NCBI RefSeq assembly: GCF_902702935.1 | Contig: NZ_LR738855.1 | Coordinates: 2,108,001-2,172,000 of the forward strand | Direction: 5' to 3' | From: Corynebacterium rouxii | Lineage (GTDB): Bacteria; Actinomycetota; Actinomycetes; Mycobacteriales; Mycobacteriaceae | Length of the DNA stretch: 64,000 nt | Shown: positions 1 through 9,503 of the stretch, piece after piece | Position numbering within the stretch: position 1 is the stretch's first letter | Layout of the letters: the number at the start of each line of letters is the position of its first letter | The notes under the pieces: model-generated | What the model was told of the DNA's origin: nothing | The model's database searches: none | Seen by the model: only the letters and a program-made list of their open reading frames with translations | Translations under genes and position numbers: made by a program

Positions 1-22
1 CTACACCAAGATTTTTCATCGC

Positions 23-775
23 ATGTACTGGGACGGCACTCCTACGCCGACGCAGTTGGCGCAGGAGCTATCCAAACACGGATTAGCAATCACGGGCATA
101 AGCTTGTGGCAGCTCTACCACGGCACGCTGCAGTTTCCGATCCATGTTGCTACCGAACGGCAGCTCAAGTCCACGCAGTGGGTCACGTTTCATCGCCGCA
201 AGCAGCTGCGGTGCTGCCCAGCAGGCGTCTTCTGCGTTGAGCACCCGGTGCTAGCGATCACTGGTCTCAGCGACGCCCAAGGCATTGAAACTTTAGAGGG
301 CGCGTATGCGAAGGCTCAGGGGGCAAAGTTTGCGGCTGAGCACGCTCGGCAGTATGTGCCACAACGCAATCGCGAGCTGCTGCGGCGCGCGGTGGTGGGC
401 GTGGATAGTCCACCGGAGAAGTTGCTGATTACGGCGTTGCGGGAGGAGGGTATCGATTGCCACGCGAATGTGTTGGTGGGTGATTATCGCTGGGATATTC
501 AGTTGGATCGCCACCGAGTTCTTATCGAGGTCGATGGCTTTGAGTTTCATCGCTTTAAACCCGAGGATCAGGACGTGTTTGTGCGCGATCGGTGGAAGAC
601 TAACGACGCCACCCTGCGCGGATACCTTTGTTTGCGTTACGCGGCACGGTCGGTTTATCGCCACACTGCTGTGATTGTGGACCAAGTGCAGGCAGCAATA
701 AGGGTAGCCCCTACGCGGGGCTACCCTTTTGATGCGTCCGCGATGTGGCATCGCGGGTGTTGGAAGTGGAATTAG
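23..775 (+). CDS. DUF559 / Vsr-like nuclease-fold protein, 5' end possibly outside window
   Basis: The 250-residue reading frame has a C-terminal half typical of DUF559 proteins, which carry a very-short-patch-repair-like PD-(D/E)xK fold. A DIQLDRHRVLIEVDG stretch near residues 160-174 supplies the acidic strand pair, followed by a His-containing segment. The N-terminal half resembles the winged-helix part often found in these actinobacterial proteins. The frame stays open upstream to the window edge, so the ATG at 23 may be internal. The last 25 or so codons run straight through a strong hairpin at 700-728, which suggests that the natural stop was earlier or has been lost. DNA-related function is a family inference; no substrate can be assigned. 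Confidence 0.6.
   Translation: MYWDGTPTPTQLAQELSKHGLAITGISLWQLYHGTLQFPIHVATERQLKSTQWVTFHRRKQLRCCPAGVFCVEHPVLAITGLSDAQGIETLEGAYAKAQGAKFAAEHARQYVPQRNRELLRRAVVGVDSPPEKLLITALREEGIDCHANVLVGDYRWDIQLDRHRVLIEVDGFEFHRFKPEDQDVFVRDRWKTNDATLRGYLCLRYAARSVYRHTAVIVDQVQAAIRVAPTRGYPFDASAMWHRGCWKWN
700..728. terminator. Bidirectional hairpin terminator
   Basis: A perfect 12-bp stem (AAGGGTAGCCCC with its complement) encloses the 5-base loop TACGC. A-rich and T-rich flanks lie on both sides. It sits between two convergent genes and inside the last codons of the upstream frame. Confidence 0.85.
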
Positions 776-2202
776 AGCTTCACTTCGTGGACGGTGTCAC
801 CGTCGAGAATGTAGGCGCGGTCCTTCACGATGGCAAGGTCGGAGCCTTCTACAGGAAGGTTAGCTGCGTCCTTGACGGTGAAGTCCTTCATGTTCACGCG
901 AACGAGGCAGTTGTGCTGCTTGGACAGCAGGTAGAGGACGTCGCCACGCATGTCGGCACCGACTGGATAGTAGTCGCCATCGAGGACGCCTTCGCGGACC
1001 AGCTTGTTGTCCTTCTTGGAGAACTCGCTCACCACGATCTGCTCGGCGCGCTCGTGAGGAACGCTCACGGTGATGAAGGTGTCGCTCTTAGCGTCGGAGG
1101 CAACGCTCATGGTGTATTGCATGCGTGCGCGGATAGTGCGCAACTCTGGGCGGCCCTTGGAATCGAACAGTGGCATCACGTCGCCGGAGGACTCGAGGAA
1201 GTCCTTCCACGCGATGTAGTCGTCAACATCCTTGGTTACCAACGCACCGTAGAGGGTCTTGTTCTGCGCGATACCAGCTAGGCCACCAGGCTCGAAGAAG
1301 GCGGCGTCGACAGTGTTGTGGATGTCCGAACCATTAGGAACATCGAGGTGAGCAAACGACGTTGCCTCGTCGAAGTCCTTAGTAAAGAACAAGGAGCCAT
1401 CCTGGGTGACCAAGCCGAACTGCTCGCCATCATGAGCGATACCAGCGAACTCGCCACCAATGCCGATCTTCTTCGAAGAAACCAGCTCCAACTTCTTGCC
1501 GTCTACAGGCGACTCATCGAAATCGAAAGTGCCAGGTGCTGGTGCATTGAACTTATGCAACCGAATGTCAGACAAAGACTCATACTGGTGTTCCTTGTCC
1601 CAGTACTTTGCATTCTGCGCAATGTTAAAGGTGAAACGAGCCGGGTCGCCAGCACCGGCATAAGGTGGAATACCGTTGCCGAAGAGGAACTGCACACAGT
1701 TAGAGCACGTAATTACAATAGCGACGATCGCAACGAAACGGGTAGCAGGACCGAAATCCTTGACCTCAGCCTCAGAGGAAATGAACTCCTGCTGGAGTGC
1801 CTTATCCTTGCCGATAAAGATCAAGCCAATGGCAAGCACGCCGATAACAACCCAGTAGACCAAGATGCCCCACGTGTAGGTGTGCACACCGAGCACCGCG
1901 TCGCCGAAGCCCTGACCCAAGTCAGCATTAGCACGGCCACCCCAGTGGCGGACCGTGGTGTAAAGGTAGTAGAAGGCCACCAAAAGCAAAGTGACAATGT
2001 AGCGCATACGTGCGCCATAACGCAGGATAAAGACACCCAAAGCGCCGATGAGAACCATGCCGAAACGCTCATTACCACACAAAATACATGGGGCTTCACC
2101 GTGGAAGAATCCAAGATAAATGTTGGCGACACCGACGGGGAACGCCATGATAACAAATACCGCAGCGGCAAGAATAAAGCGGAAAACCTTAGCATTAAAC
2201 AT
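772..2202 (-). CDS. DsbB-like membrane protein with large extracytoplasmic domain
   Basis: The 476-residue protein begins with a hydrophobic region of about five membrane segments (residues 8-200). Near residue 38 is APCILCGNERFG, which matches the CxxC quinone-linked loop of DsbB disulfide oxidases (E. coli CVLC). A second pair, CSNC, lies at the last membrane segment near residue 182, not in a second periplasmic loop as in E. coli. Residues 210-476 form a soluble region rich in short beta-like segments, probably a propeller-like domain outside the membrane. The start is fixed by coupling: the stop of the 55-codon upstream gene touches this ATG. A role in oxidative folding of exported proteins is inferred from the DsbB signature; the tail function is unknown. 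Confidence 0.7.
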   Translation of the reverse strand: MFNAKVFRFILAAAVFVIMAFPVGVANIYLGFFHGEAPCILCGNERFGMVLIGALGVFILRYGARMRYIVTLLLVAFYYLYTTVRHWGGRANADLGQGFGDAVLGVHTYTWGILVYWVVIGVLAIGLIFIGKDKALQQEFISSEAEVKDFGPATRFVAIVAIVITCSNCVQFLFGNGIPPYAGAGDPARFTFNIAQNAKYWDKEHQYESLSDIRLHKFNAPAPGTFDFDESPVDGKKLELVSSKKIGIGGEFAGIAHDGEQFGLVTQDGSLFFTKDFDEATSFAHLDVPNGSDIHNTVDAAFFEPGGLAGIAQNKTLYGALVTKDVDDYIAWKDFLESSGDVMPLFDSKGRPELRTIRARMQYTMSVASDAKSDTFITVSVPHERAEQIVVSEFSKKDNKLVREGVLDGDYYPVGADMRGDVLYLLSKQHNCLVRVNMKDFTVKDAANLPVEGSDLAIVKDRAYILDGDTVHEVKL

Positions 2203-2370
2203 TTAGAGATTCACCGCCGGAACAATCGACGTTGCAGAGCCCATAAAAAACATCAGAGCAGACATAGCAAACGAAGCTACAAGTAGGCCGAATGCCAATT
2301 TCTCTTTATGCGGCTTGAGTAGCACCAAAAACAGACTCGCTGCACACAAGCTATAGAAAACAAACTCCAC
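2203..2370 (-). CDS. Small two-segment membrane protein, coupled to DsbB-like gene
   Basis: A GTG-initiated frame of 55 codons starts VEFVFYSLCAASLFLV and ends IVPAVNL. A Shine-Dalgarno-like AGGAAAGG lies about 7 bases upstream of the GTG. The product has two hydrophobic stretches (about residues 3-18 and 27-50) joined by a short charged turn with KPHKEK, so it is probably a two-pass membrane protein. Its TAA is immediately followed by the ATG of the DsbB-like gene, a typical translational coupling arrangement. The gene is short and unrecognised. The ribosome-binding site and coupling are the main support that it is real, and a subunit or assembly role for the DsbB-like partner is inference. 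Confidence 0.6.
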   Translation of the reverse strand: MEFVFYSLCAASLFLVLLKPHKEKLAFGLLVASFAMSALMFFMGSATSIVPAVNL

Positions 2371-2503
2371 GAAGAAGCCTTTCCTAGAAGGGAATTAAGG
2401 ACTCTTCAAGCATAATTCGCACATCACAGAATTCTAATTTTTGTTAATTAAATAACATTCAAACAATCGTGATAAGTCAACTATTTTCTATTTAAAATAA
2501 TTT

Positions 2504-2537
2504 AATGGGGTCCCCCTAACACGAGAGGAACCCCATT
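2504..2537 (-). terminator. Terminator of the adhesin gene
   Basis: On the minus strand AATGGGGTTCC pairs with a complementary GGGACCCCATT arm with small mismatches, followed by an A/T-rich tail. It lies 20-50 bases after the stop of the adhesin gene. Confidence 0.65.
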
Positions 2538-2556
2538 GTTGTAAAGCTACGTTCTG

Positions 2557-4910
2557 TTAACTATTTTTACGAGACCTTACCAAGAAAACGCCAGCAGTTA
2601 TGCAAGCAATTGCCATCGCTAAGATCCCAAGAACACCCGCACCTGTAGCAGCCAGTTGTTTGTTAGCAGGTTTTTGTGATGTAGCTTGCTGCTTACCCGG
2701 CTGCGACTGGGAGGAAGGCTCCTGCTGCTTCGTCGACCCCTGCTGCGGAGGCACAGGGGATGTCGGCACCGCACTGCTTCCTGCATGTCCGCCGATAAGT
2801 GGAATCAACGGGATTACAGCTAAAGGAATCAACGAAAGCCACCACTTACCATCCCAGGGGGCATCAGTTTGCACGAAACCGAAATCAAGGGAGTTGTCAA
2901 CAGCACCGTCAACGGACATCATCTTGCCAGTTTCTGCCCAACCGGTTGAGGAATCCATTTCAACATCGTTACCACTTGCGGCAACAGTTGGCTCATACCC
3001 TTCCGGATAATCACTAACAACAACCTTATATTTTTGCCCCTCTGTAAGTATAGGAAGATTACTAAAACGGTATTTACCGTCATGCTCAGTAACAACCTTT
3101 TCTACAATTGCACCGCCTATGTCAGTTACCTGCTGACCATCCGGGCCTTGCAGTTCGAGGGTTACTCCAGCCAGGCCTTTCTCATTTTGATCCTGAACGC
3201 CGTTAGCGTTAGCGTCGAACCATACATAGTCTCCGACTGAAACCGAACCAGGCTCAGCGACAGGTTCTTCTTCCTTGACAAAACCAAAATCTAGCGTCAG
3301 ATCGCTATCCCCGTCCTTAGACAAAACGGTTGCATCAGATGTCTTGGTAGAAGAATCTTTCTCACGTGCATTACCGACCTCCGCCTGAGTGGGAACGTAA
3401 CCATTCGGAACCGTCCCAACTGTTACACGGTATCGCTGGTTGTCTTGAGGAATCGGAAGATCTTTGAACAAATACTTTCCGTCCGCACCGGTTTTCACAG
3501 TACGAACAGGTTGTCCATGGACATCCGTTACCGGCGACCCATCTAGGTAAGAAAGCTCAAGCTCTACATCTGCTAGCCCCTTTTCATCCGAATCTTGAAT
3601 GCCATTTTTATTTGCATCGATCCAAACGAAATCACCAACAGACACCGAGCCCTTCTTCTCTTCCTTAATAAATTTGAACTCAGCGGAATCCGATGCATCC
3701 TCAGGAGGGCGGACCATGCCTACGAAGGCACCAGATGCCTGCACAAACGTGTACTCAGGCACTAGACCATTCCCATAACCAGCTATAAACCTAGGTTTAT
3801 CTTTTACAACCTGCTCGGTAACCTTTTCTCCACATGGGTTCTCAAAAATAAAATCAACCTCGACAGGATACTTGGGTAAAATCCATTTTTCCGAAAAGAA
3901 CGGTGGAACTTTATCAGTCACCACTAGCTCCCCAATCTCGTAACCGGGGAAATCTTGGGATTTTTTAGGCGTTATTCGCTGCAAATCCTTATATTTCTGG
4001 CCGTTGACTTTAACCTCACCGCGAATCAGATTTGGAGTAAGTCCCTTATAGCGATACGGGAGCGCCACAAAATCTTCCGTGCTCTCAGGATCTGAAAAAC
4101 AGTCACATTTTGCAACCAATAGCTTGCGTCATCTTTTGTTAACTGAGTTTCATAATGCGCTTCCCACTTACACAAGCCTTTACCATTGTTTTCAATGAAC
4201 TTGTATTCAATATTATCTTGCAGCTCGATGTCAGCTAAGCGCCCCGAAACAACCTCCATCTTGCCCGAAGCAAAACCGTCCCCCGAAGTCCCAGCAACTA
4301 CCGCTGGAACTTTTATATCTATCGACTCAGGCGGATTCCAAGGGCCATGCTTATCCCAGTTTGAAGAGTCATTTTTCCACTGATAGTGCTGAGGGTTATT
4401 TACCCTAGCTCCGCTCTTATCCATGTCTAGGTACTCTGCACCTAAAACAACACGCCAAGAGTGGTCATCCCCTTCGACCTTCTCAATCTTCGAGTCCGCC
4501 GGAAGCCCTTCAACTTTTGGAAGACCATTGACATCTTTATCGAATGGCACTTGCGGATTTTCGGTTAGAGTTAACCGCATCCATCGCTGAGCGGTTACGT
4601 TGTTGGGGTCATTCGGGAAGCCCGTTTTCACCTTATACTCATAGGCAACGTGGTCACCTACTTTCACGGTCTTTTCGCCGCCGGTAACCGAAGGCTTTAA
4701 CTGTTCTAGTTTTTCTTCACCAATTACATTACGACCATAATTATCGTTGTATGCACTTGGTGTACGTGGTGAGGGAACAGAAGGTTCCGCTGAGGCTTGA
4801 CTCGATACCGTTGCCAATGCAGCGCCTACACTAAGCGCAGTTACTAGCGACAGCGCTTTGCGCGATAATCGTGAGGATTTCAGAGATTTTGAGGGTTTGT
4901 GGCATTCCAT
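2557..4910 (-). pseudogene. Sdr-like sortase-anchored adhesin, frameshifted
   Basis: Two overlapping minus-strand frames (4910-4026 and 4119-2557) together encode a surface protein of about 784 residues. The first has an export signal with charged start and hydrophobic core ending SSQASA (residues 1-42) and an MSCRAMM-like N-terminal region. The second carries two SdrD B-type repeats, each beginning GSVSVGD(F/Y)VW and containing the calcium-binding-like DANxNGxQD motif, then a Pro/Gln/Ser-rich wall spanner, LAATG, a membrane segment and an RSRKNS tail. LAATG is a variant of LPxTG, so sortase anchoring is expected. Adding one A to the A5 run at 4095-4099 joins the frames as ...QNVTVFSDPEST.... 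It resembles the collagen-binding Sdr-type adhesin known in C. diphtheriae (DIP2093), recalled from knowledge. Slippage or a sequencing error could explain the shift. Confidence 0.8.
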
Positions 4911-5237
4911 AAGGGCACACCTACTCCAATTATAGTGAGAGGAACTACATAGCCGTTGGAAATAGCGACATTTCCGCAGACAAACTACAAGCTCAATGCT
5001 TAAATATAACCTTAGAGCTCTGGTAGGAAAGTATCAAAATTAATGAATATGAGCAACCGTTTTTACAACAAAAGCAGTTTTTTCAAGCATTACTTAAGTT
5101 TAAAATAATAAAAGAATAAAAAATTAATTAACTGAAAGTTAAAATAATTATATATTGGTTTATTTTATCCCAATCCCTTTAATCGAACTCGGATATCATA
5201 TCGCCGTGTATCTACTATCTACATAAAAAGATATCTA
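4911..5237. other. AT-rich intergenic region upstream of the adhesin
   Basis: About 330 bases of very AT-rich sequence, particularly 5030-5170, hold no plausible coding frame. They must contain the promoter of the adhesin gene, which reads leftward. The composition contrasts with the flanking purA gene and fits a variable or horizontally exchanged adhesin locus. Confidence 0.55.
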
Positions 5238-5297
5238 TTCAAAGATGGGGTTGCGTAACTTAAATCTATTTTTAAGTTACGCAACCCCATCTTTGAA
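5238..5297. terminator. Long perfect inverted repeat, probable purA terminator
   Basis: Bases 5238-5264 and 5271-5297 are perfect 27-base inverted complements around a 6-base loop TCTATT. The left flank in the purA direction becomes T-rich (ATCTTTTTA). The stem is unusually long and exact for a simple terminator. Confidence 0.7.
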
Positions 5298-5327
5298 TAA
5301 AGCTACACTCCTACCTTCGGCTGCTCC

Positions 5328-6617
5328 TTAGAAGGACATTACATCGTGGCACACGATAGTTTGATCGCGTCCTGGGCCAACACCAATGTAGGAGATACGG
5401 CAACCGGAAAGCTCTTCAAGGCGACGAACATAAGACTGTGCCTTTTCCGGCAGATCATCGAAAGTCTTGCAACCGGTGATGTCCTCATCCCATGCAGGCA
5501 TGGTTTCATAGATTGGGGTGGCGTGGTGAAAGTCGGACTGTGTCATCGGCATTTCGTCGTGACGCACGCCGTCGACGTCGTAAGCAACACAGATCGGAAT
5601 CTCACCAATGCCAGTGAGCACATCAAGCTTGGTCAAGAACAAATCCGTAAAGCCATTCACGCGGGAAGCGTAGCGAGCCACCACGGAGTCGTACCAGCCG
5701 CAACGGCGCTTACGTCCGGTGTTCACACCGACCTCGCCACCGGTGGTCTGCAGGAACTCACCCCACTTATCAAATAGTTCGGTTGGGAATGGGCCAGCGC
5801 CAACGCGGGTAGTGTAGGCCTTAATGATGCCCAGAGAGGAGGTAATACGGGTGGGGCCGATACCGGAGCCCACACACGCGCCGCCCGCGGTTGGGTTGGA
5901 GGAGGTGACGAATGGGTAGGTGCCGTGGTCAACGTCCAGCATGGTTGCCTGGCCGCCTTCCATGAGCACGTGCTTGCCTTCGTCGAGACCACGGTTGAGC
6001 TCCAGCTCGGCCTCGATGACCATGGGGCGCAGGCGCTCGACGTAGCCGAGGAAGTACTGCACCATTTCCTCAGCGACAATAGCCTTACGGTTATACATCT
6101 TGACCAAGGTCTGGTTCTTCACATTGAGCGCAGACTCGATCTTTTGACGCAGGATGGATTCGTCGAAAACGTCTTGTACGCGGATACCTACGCGGGAGAC
6201 TTTGTCAGCGTAGGTTGGGCCGATACCGCGTCCGGTGGTGCCGATGGCGCGCTTGCCTAGGAAGCGTTCCTGAACACGGTCGAGGATCTGGTGGTATGGG
6301 GCCACTAGGTGGGCGTTTGCGGAAATGCGCAGGCGGGATGCGTCGCAACCGCGGGCGATCAGGCCGTCCATTTCTTCAAAGAGGGCTTCGAGGTTGATCA
6401 CAACGCCGTTGCCGAGAATTGGGGTTGCATTTTCTGAAAGCACACCGGCTGGCAGAAGTTTGAGTTCGTACTTCTCGCCACCAACAACCACGGTATGTCC
6501 CGCGTTATTGCCACCGTTAGGCTTTACCACGTAATCGACCTGGCCACCGAGGATGTCGGTTGCCTTGCCTTTACCTTCGTCGCCCCACTGGGCTCCAACA
6601 ATAACGATTGCCGCCAT
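5328..6617 (-). CDS. purA: Adenylosuccinate synthetase
   Basis: This 429-residue protein of standard family length catalyses GTP-dependent condensation of IMP and aspartate to adenylosuccinate, the first committed step to AMP. The N-terminal GTP site [10 protein letters not shown] (residues 8-17), the NGGNNAGHT segment with the catalytic His near residue 42, the [11 protein letters not shown] loop near 130 and the C-terminal GVGPGRDQT nucleotide-binding segment are all visible. It appears to be transcribed alone, leftward, and ends before the 27-bp inverted repeat at 5238-5297. Nothing looks broken or unusual. Confidence 0.98.
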   Translation of the reverse strand: MAAIVIVGAQWGDEGKGKATDILGGQVDYVVKPNGGNNAGHTVVVGGEKYELKLLPAGVLSENATPILGNGVVINLEALFEEMDGLIARGCDASRLRISANAHLVAPYHQILDRVQERFLGKRAIGTTGRGIGPTYADKVSRVGIRVQDVFDESILRQKIESALNVKNQTLVKMYNRKAIVAEEMVQYFLGYVERLRPMVIEAELELNRGLDEGKHVLMEGGQATMLDVDHGTYPFVTSSNPTAGGACVGSGIGPTRITSSLGIIKAYTTRVGAGPFPTELFDKWGEFLQTTGGEVGVNTGRKRRCGWYDSVVARYASRVNGFTDLFLTKLDVLTGIGEIPICVAYDVDGVRHDEMPMTQSDFHHATPIYETMPAWDEDITGCKTFDDLPEKAQSYVRRLEELSGCRISYIGVGPGRDQTIVCHDVMSF

Positions 6618-6750
6618 CTTCTTTTACGTCACTTCCGACTTGTTCGACGCCGTCCGAATCGCACGGACGGCTCATTGACGTTGCCTAAGTCTACTTCACT
6701 TCCCCGCCGCCATGCCATTACATGGCTAACACCTCAGCGGGCTGCGCGTT

Positions 6751-7405
6751 TTAGAGGCCGAAAATGAAGGAGAAGAATTGACGAATCAGCCGCCAAATCA
6801 TGCTCAAAAAGGATTTCTTCTTGGTGTTCGTTGGCACGGTTTCCGCCGCTTCGCTTAGCGACGCTTTCCTTAACAATGGCCGCTGCTGCCGCCACTGCGA
6901 CCGGCTCCGGATCGTTGACGTTGGTGAACAACCAACCAGGCGCAGGACTATCTGGCTGTGGTGCAGTAGGCCCTGCCTGGACGGAAGTAGAAGTTAACTC
7001 GGCCAGCTTTTGCCACCTGGGAATCAACGTGGATTTCTGGGAGCTTATACGTGTACTTATCTCCAGCTTCAGTGCGCTGGAATGTATCGCCACTGACGGT
7101 AATCGCCTGAATGCCATTGACCTCGCTCAGCGGCAAAGCTGTATCATTTCCTGCCACGTGAGCCTTGGAAACCTTAAGCGTAATCGGGACGACAATATCA
7201 AGGCTTAAATCTTTAATATCGGCGTTTTTAATTTTCTACATTGTCCTTTTTAAAGATTTTAGGCAAGGTGAATTCACCCAGGACAATGCGGTGGGAACTG
7301 TGCGGTAACGACTGGTTCAGCGTTGGCAACGGCTACCACTCTGCCGAGGGCTATGCCAGCGGTGACAGGGGCGGCCATACCAGTGCGAGGCGCGTTGAGA
7401 GACAT
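6751..7405 (-). pseudogene. Decayed gene for an exported/membrane-associated protein
   Basis: Coding-like peptides can be followed through three or more frames on the minus strand. It starts MSLNAPRTGMAAPVTAGIA (an export-signal-like hydrophobic start at 7405), then passes through IVLGEFTLPKIFKKDNVEN and ADIKDLSLDIVVPITLKVS. The next segments are an ALPLSEVNGIQAITVSGDTF stretch and a Pro-rich segment. It ends IWRLIRQFFSFIFGL before a TAA at 6751-6753, a possible membrane-active tail. Stops and frame changes near 7277, 7230 and 7000 prevent any single product. The family is not recognised; the original product was probably exported. The frame changes could be true decay or several sequence errors, but three or more in 650 bases favours decay. 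Confidence 0.6.
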
Positions 7406-7567
7406 TGGAGCTTACTCCGAAGCGGAAGTATTTTCGGAAATATGTCACATTAACGCCACCACTTAGCCAAAACCCCTTACGTAAACCCCAGAGTTTATCC
7501 CCACATACGTGCACCCTTTCGCAGGGGTGGAAAAGTTCCCGCAACGCTAAGCGACTAATAGCCCCGT

Positions 7568-7584
7568 GTTCCAATGGCCGGAAC
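7568..7584. promoter_or_regulatory. Putative IclR operator upstream of mhpB
   Basis: The 17-bp site GTTCCAATGGCCGGAAC has 5-bp inverted arms GTTCC/GGAAC separated by 7 bases. It lies 79 bases before the mhpB start and matches four other intergenic sites of this cluster. Confidence 0.65.
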
Positions 7585-7662
7585 GCGCCGTTGAGCCATA
7601 GCAAGGGACAACCCATAATGAACCCACATTGTGATTCACGCAACACGTTAGGAACTTTGCCC

Positions 7663-8598
7663 ATGCCTGCAGCTCTCGTCGCTATGTCGCACAGCCCGCT
7701 TCTGCACCACAACCAACCCGCACAGGAGGTGATGGACGAGCTTAATCAGCAGTTTGATCGTATTGCTAGCTTTATTCGTGATTACGCCCCCGATGAGATC
7801 GTGGTGTTTTGGCCGGATCATTTTAATGGCTTTTTCTACGAGCTCATGCCCCCGTTTTGCGTCGGTTTTGAGGCGTTTGGCACTGGCGATTACGGTTCCT
7901 GGGACAAGCGACTCAATGTGTCGACCACTGCGGAGCCGCTAGCGCAGGCGATCCTTAACGCAAAGGTAGATATTGCCATCTCACGCAATATGGAGGTTGA
8001 CCATGGTGCAGTTCAGCCTTTGGAGTTAGCCTTTGGTTCTGCTGTGGATCAGCATCCGATCATCCCGATTTACGTTAATGGTGTGGCATGGCCGTTTGCT
8101 CCCATCACGCGGGTGCGAGCGATGGGACAGGCGGTGGGCGAGTATTTTAAAAACACTGATAAGAAGGTGTTGTTCATTGCGTCGGGTGGTTTGTCGCATG
8201 ATCCGCCGCTTCCTCGTTGGCATGAGGCCACAGAGGAACAAAAAGCGATGTTGTTGGATCGTTCGGCACGTACCCCACAGACGCGCGCGGCACGAGAGGC
8301 TCGTGTGATCGAGATGGGTAAGAAGTTTGCACGCGGGGAAGCCCCCATTATGGATATCAATCCGCAGTGGGACCAAGAGTTCATGCGGGTGTGTGCCAGC
8401 AACGACCCCAAGCTTTTCGACGCCTACCAAGCCGAGTCCATGGAGGCCACCGCTGGGCATTCTGTGCATGAGGTTCGCACGTGGGTTGCTGCAGTATCGG
8501 CATTGCACGCAATGAATCCTGATTATTCTTGCGAGCTGGAGTATTACCGCCCTATCCCCGAATTCATTGCCGGTTTCGGCATTCTGATTGCCCACTAG
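7663..8598 (+). CDS. mhpB: 2,3-dihydroxyphenylpropionate 1,2-dioxygenase
   Basis: The 311-residue product is an extradiol ring-cleavage enzyme of the LigB/type III superfamily, close in pattern to E. coli MhpB. It would cleave 2,3-dihydroxyphenylpropionate (or the cinnamate analogue) meta to the hydroxyls with Fe(II). The N-terminal AMSHSPLL, the FWPDHFNGFFYELMPPFC segment, DHGAVQPLEL, SGGLSHDPP and the C-terminal YRPIPEFIAGFG block are all typical, including the histidines expected to bind iron. I chose ATG 7663 over the longer open frame starting 7405 because the family starts here, AGGAAC lies just upstream, and the extension overlaps the operator. It stands alone between two operator sites, ahead of mhpDFE. 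Confidence 0.95.
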   Translation: MPAALVAMSHSPLLHHNQPAQEVMDELNQQFDRIASFIRDYAPDEIVVFWPDHFNGFFYELMPPFCVGFEAFGTGDYGSWDKRLNVSTTAEPLAQAILNAKVDIAISRNMEVDHGAVQPLELAFGSAVDQHPIIPIYVNGVAWPFAPITRVRAMGQAVGEYFKNTDKKVLFIASGGLSHDPPLPRWHEATEEQKAMLLDRSARTPQTRAAREARVIEMGKKFARGEAPIMDINPQWDQEFMRVCASNDPKLFDAYQAESMEATAGHSVHEVRTWVAAVSALHAMNPDYSCELEYYRPIPEFIAGFGILIAH

Positions 8599-8619
8599 AC
8601 CTCAGTGGTTGCTCCCCGT

Positions 8620-8636
8620 GTTCCAGCTACCGGAAC
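8620..8636. promoter_or_regulatory. Putative IclR operator upstream of mhpD
   Basis: GTTCCAGCTACCGGAAC, with the same 5-7-5 architecture as the other sites, lies between mhpB and mhpD, 84 bases before the mhpD start. It implies a separately regulated promoter for mhpDFE. Confidence 0.65.
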
Positions 8637-8719
8637 ACCTGTAGGCGTGCCCCTACCAGCAGTTTTACACTTTTGATCACCGCACTTCCTGCTACTAACC
8701 ACATTACGAAAGTACCGTT

Positions 8720-9493
8720 ATGACTACTGTCGATCACGTGGCCGCTGATCTTTTCGCGGCGTATTCCACCAAGCAACCAATCGAACCACCGCGCACAACC
8801 ATTCCCGGTTTAGAGCTCGATGGCGCATATGCCATCCAACAAGCTCAAGAGCATGCCTTTGTTGCGGCGGGGCACCGGATTGTGGGCCGCAAGATCGGGT
8901 TGACGTCGATAGCCATGCAACAACAGCTGGGAGTAGACAGCCCTGATTTTGGGTTCTTTAGCGACCAACAACTCTACCACGCAGGCAATGCCATTGAGGT
9001 TTCGCAGTTTATATCCCCCAAGGTTGAACCTGAGTTGGCCTTCGTTCTAGCAGCCGATATCAGTGCCACTCCCACTATGGAAGAGGTCATCGCCGCGGTG
9101 GGCTCGGTACACCGCGCGGTAGAGATTATCGATTCCCGCGTCCGCGACTGGGATATTCGCTTAGTAGACACCGTGGCAGATAACGCATCTTGCGGTGCGG
9201 TGGTCATCGATGATACGCCGATCGATGTGTCCGCAGATCTTTTACCCACAATTCCGGCGCGCATGTTTATTTCTGGGGAACTTGCTGGTGAAGGCACAGG
9301 TGCTGCGGTGATGGGGCACCCACTGGCTCCTTTAAAGTGGCTGGCTGAGGTCTTAGGTGCTCAGGGTGTGGGACTTAACGCGGACGACATTATTCTCACT
9401 GGCAGCTTTTGCGGGGCGGCTGCAGTTGTCCCCGGCCAAGAGGTCACCATCGATTACGGCACGTATGGCTCGATGAGCCTGACGTTTGTTTAG
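8720..9493 (+). CDS. mhpD: 2-keto-4-pentenoate (2-hydroxypenta-2,4-dienoate) hydratase
   Basis: The 257-residue protein belongs to the fumarylacetoacetase-like hydratase family and hydrates 2-hydroxypenta-2,4-dienoate to 4-hydroxy-2-oxovalerate. Visible family blocks are [23 protein letters not shown] near residues 52-75, the metal-ligand region [11 protein letters not shown] near 95-105, [12 protein letters not shown] near 130 and the C-terminal [13 protein letters not shown]. The length matches E. coli MhpD. Its TAG is part of the ribosome-binding region of the next gene (TAGGAGAGG), so mhpD, mhpF and mhpE form a tight operon that ends the meta-cleavage route. Confidence 0.95.
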   Translation: MTTVDHVAADLFAAYSTKQPIEPPRTTIPGLELDGAYAIQQAQEHAFVAAGHRIVGRKIGLTSIAMQQQLGVDSPDFGFFSDQQLYHAGNAIEVSQFISPKVEPELAFVLAADISATPTMEEVIAAVGSVHRAVEIIDSRVRDWDIRLVDTVADNASCGAVVIDDTPIDVSADLLPTIPARMFISGELAGEGTGAAVMGHPLAPLKWLAEVLGAQGVGLNADDIILTGSFCGAAAVVPGQEVTIDYGTYGSMSLTFV

Positions 9494-9503
9494 GAGAGGC
9501 TTT

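Noticed and set aside
1318..2286. Plus-strand open frame of 322 codons
   Set aside because: It lies entirely opposite the DsbB-like gene and its small partner, whose motifs and coupling are clear. The translated product has no recognisable features.
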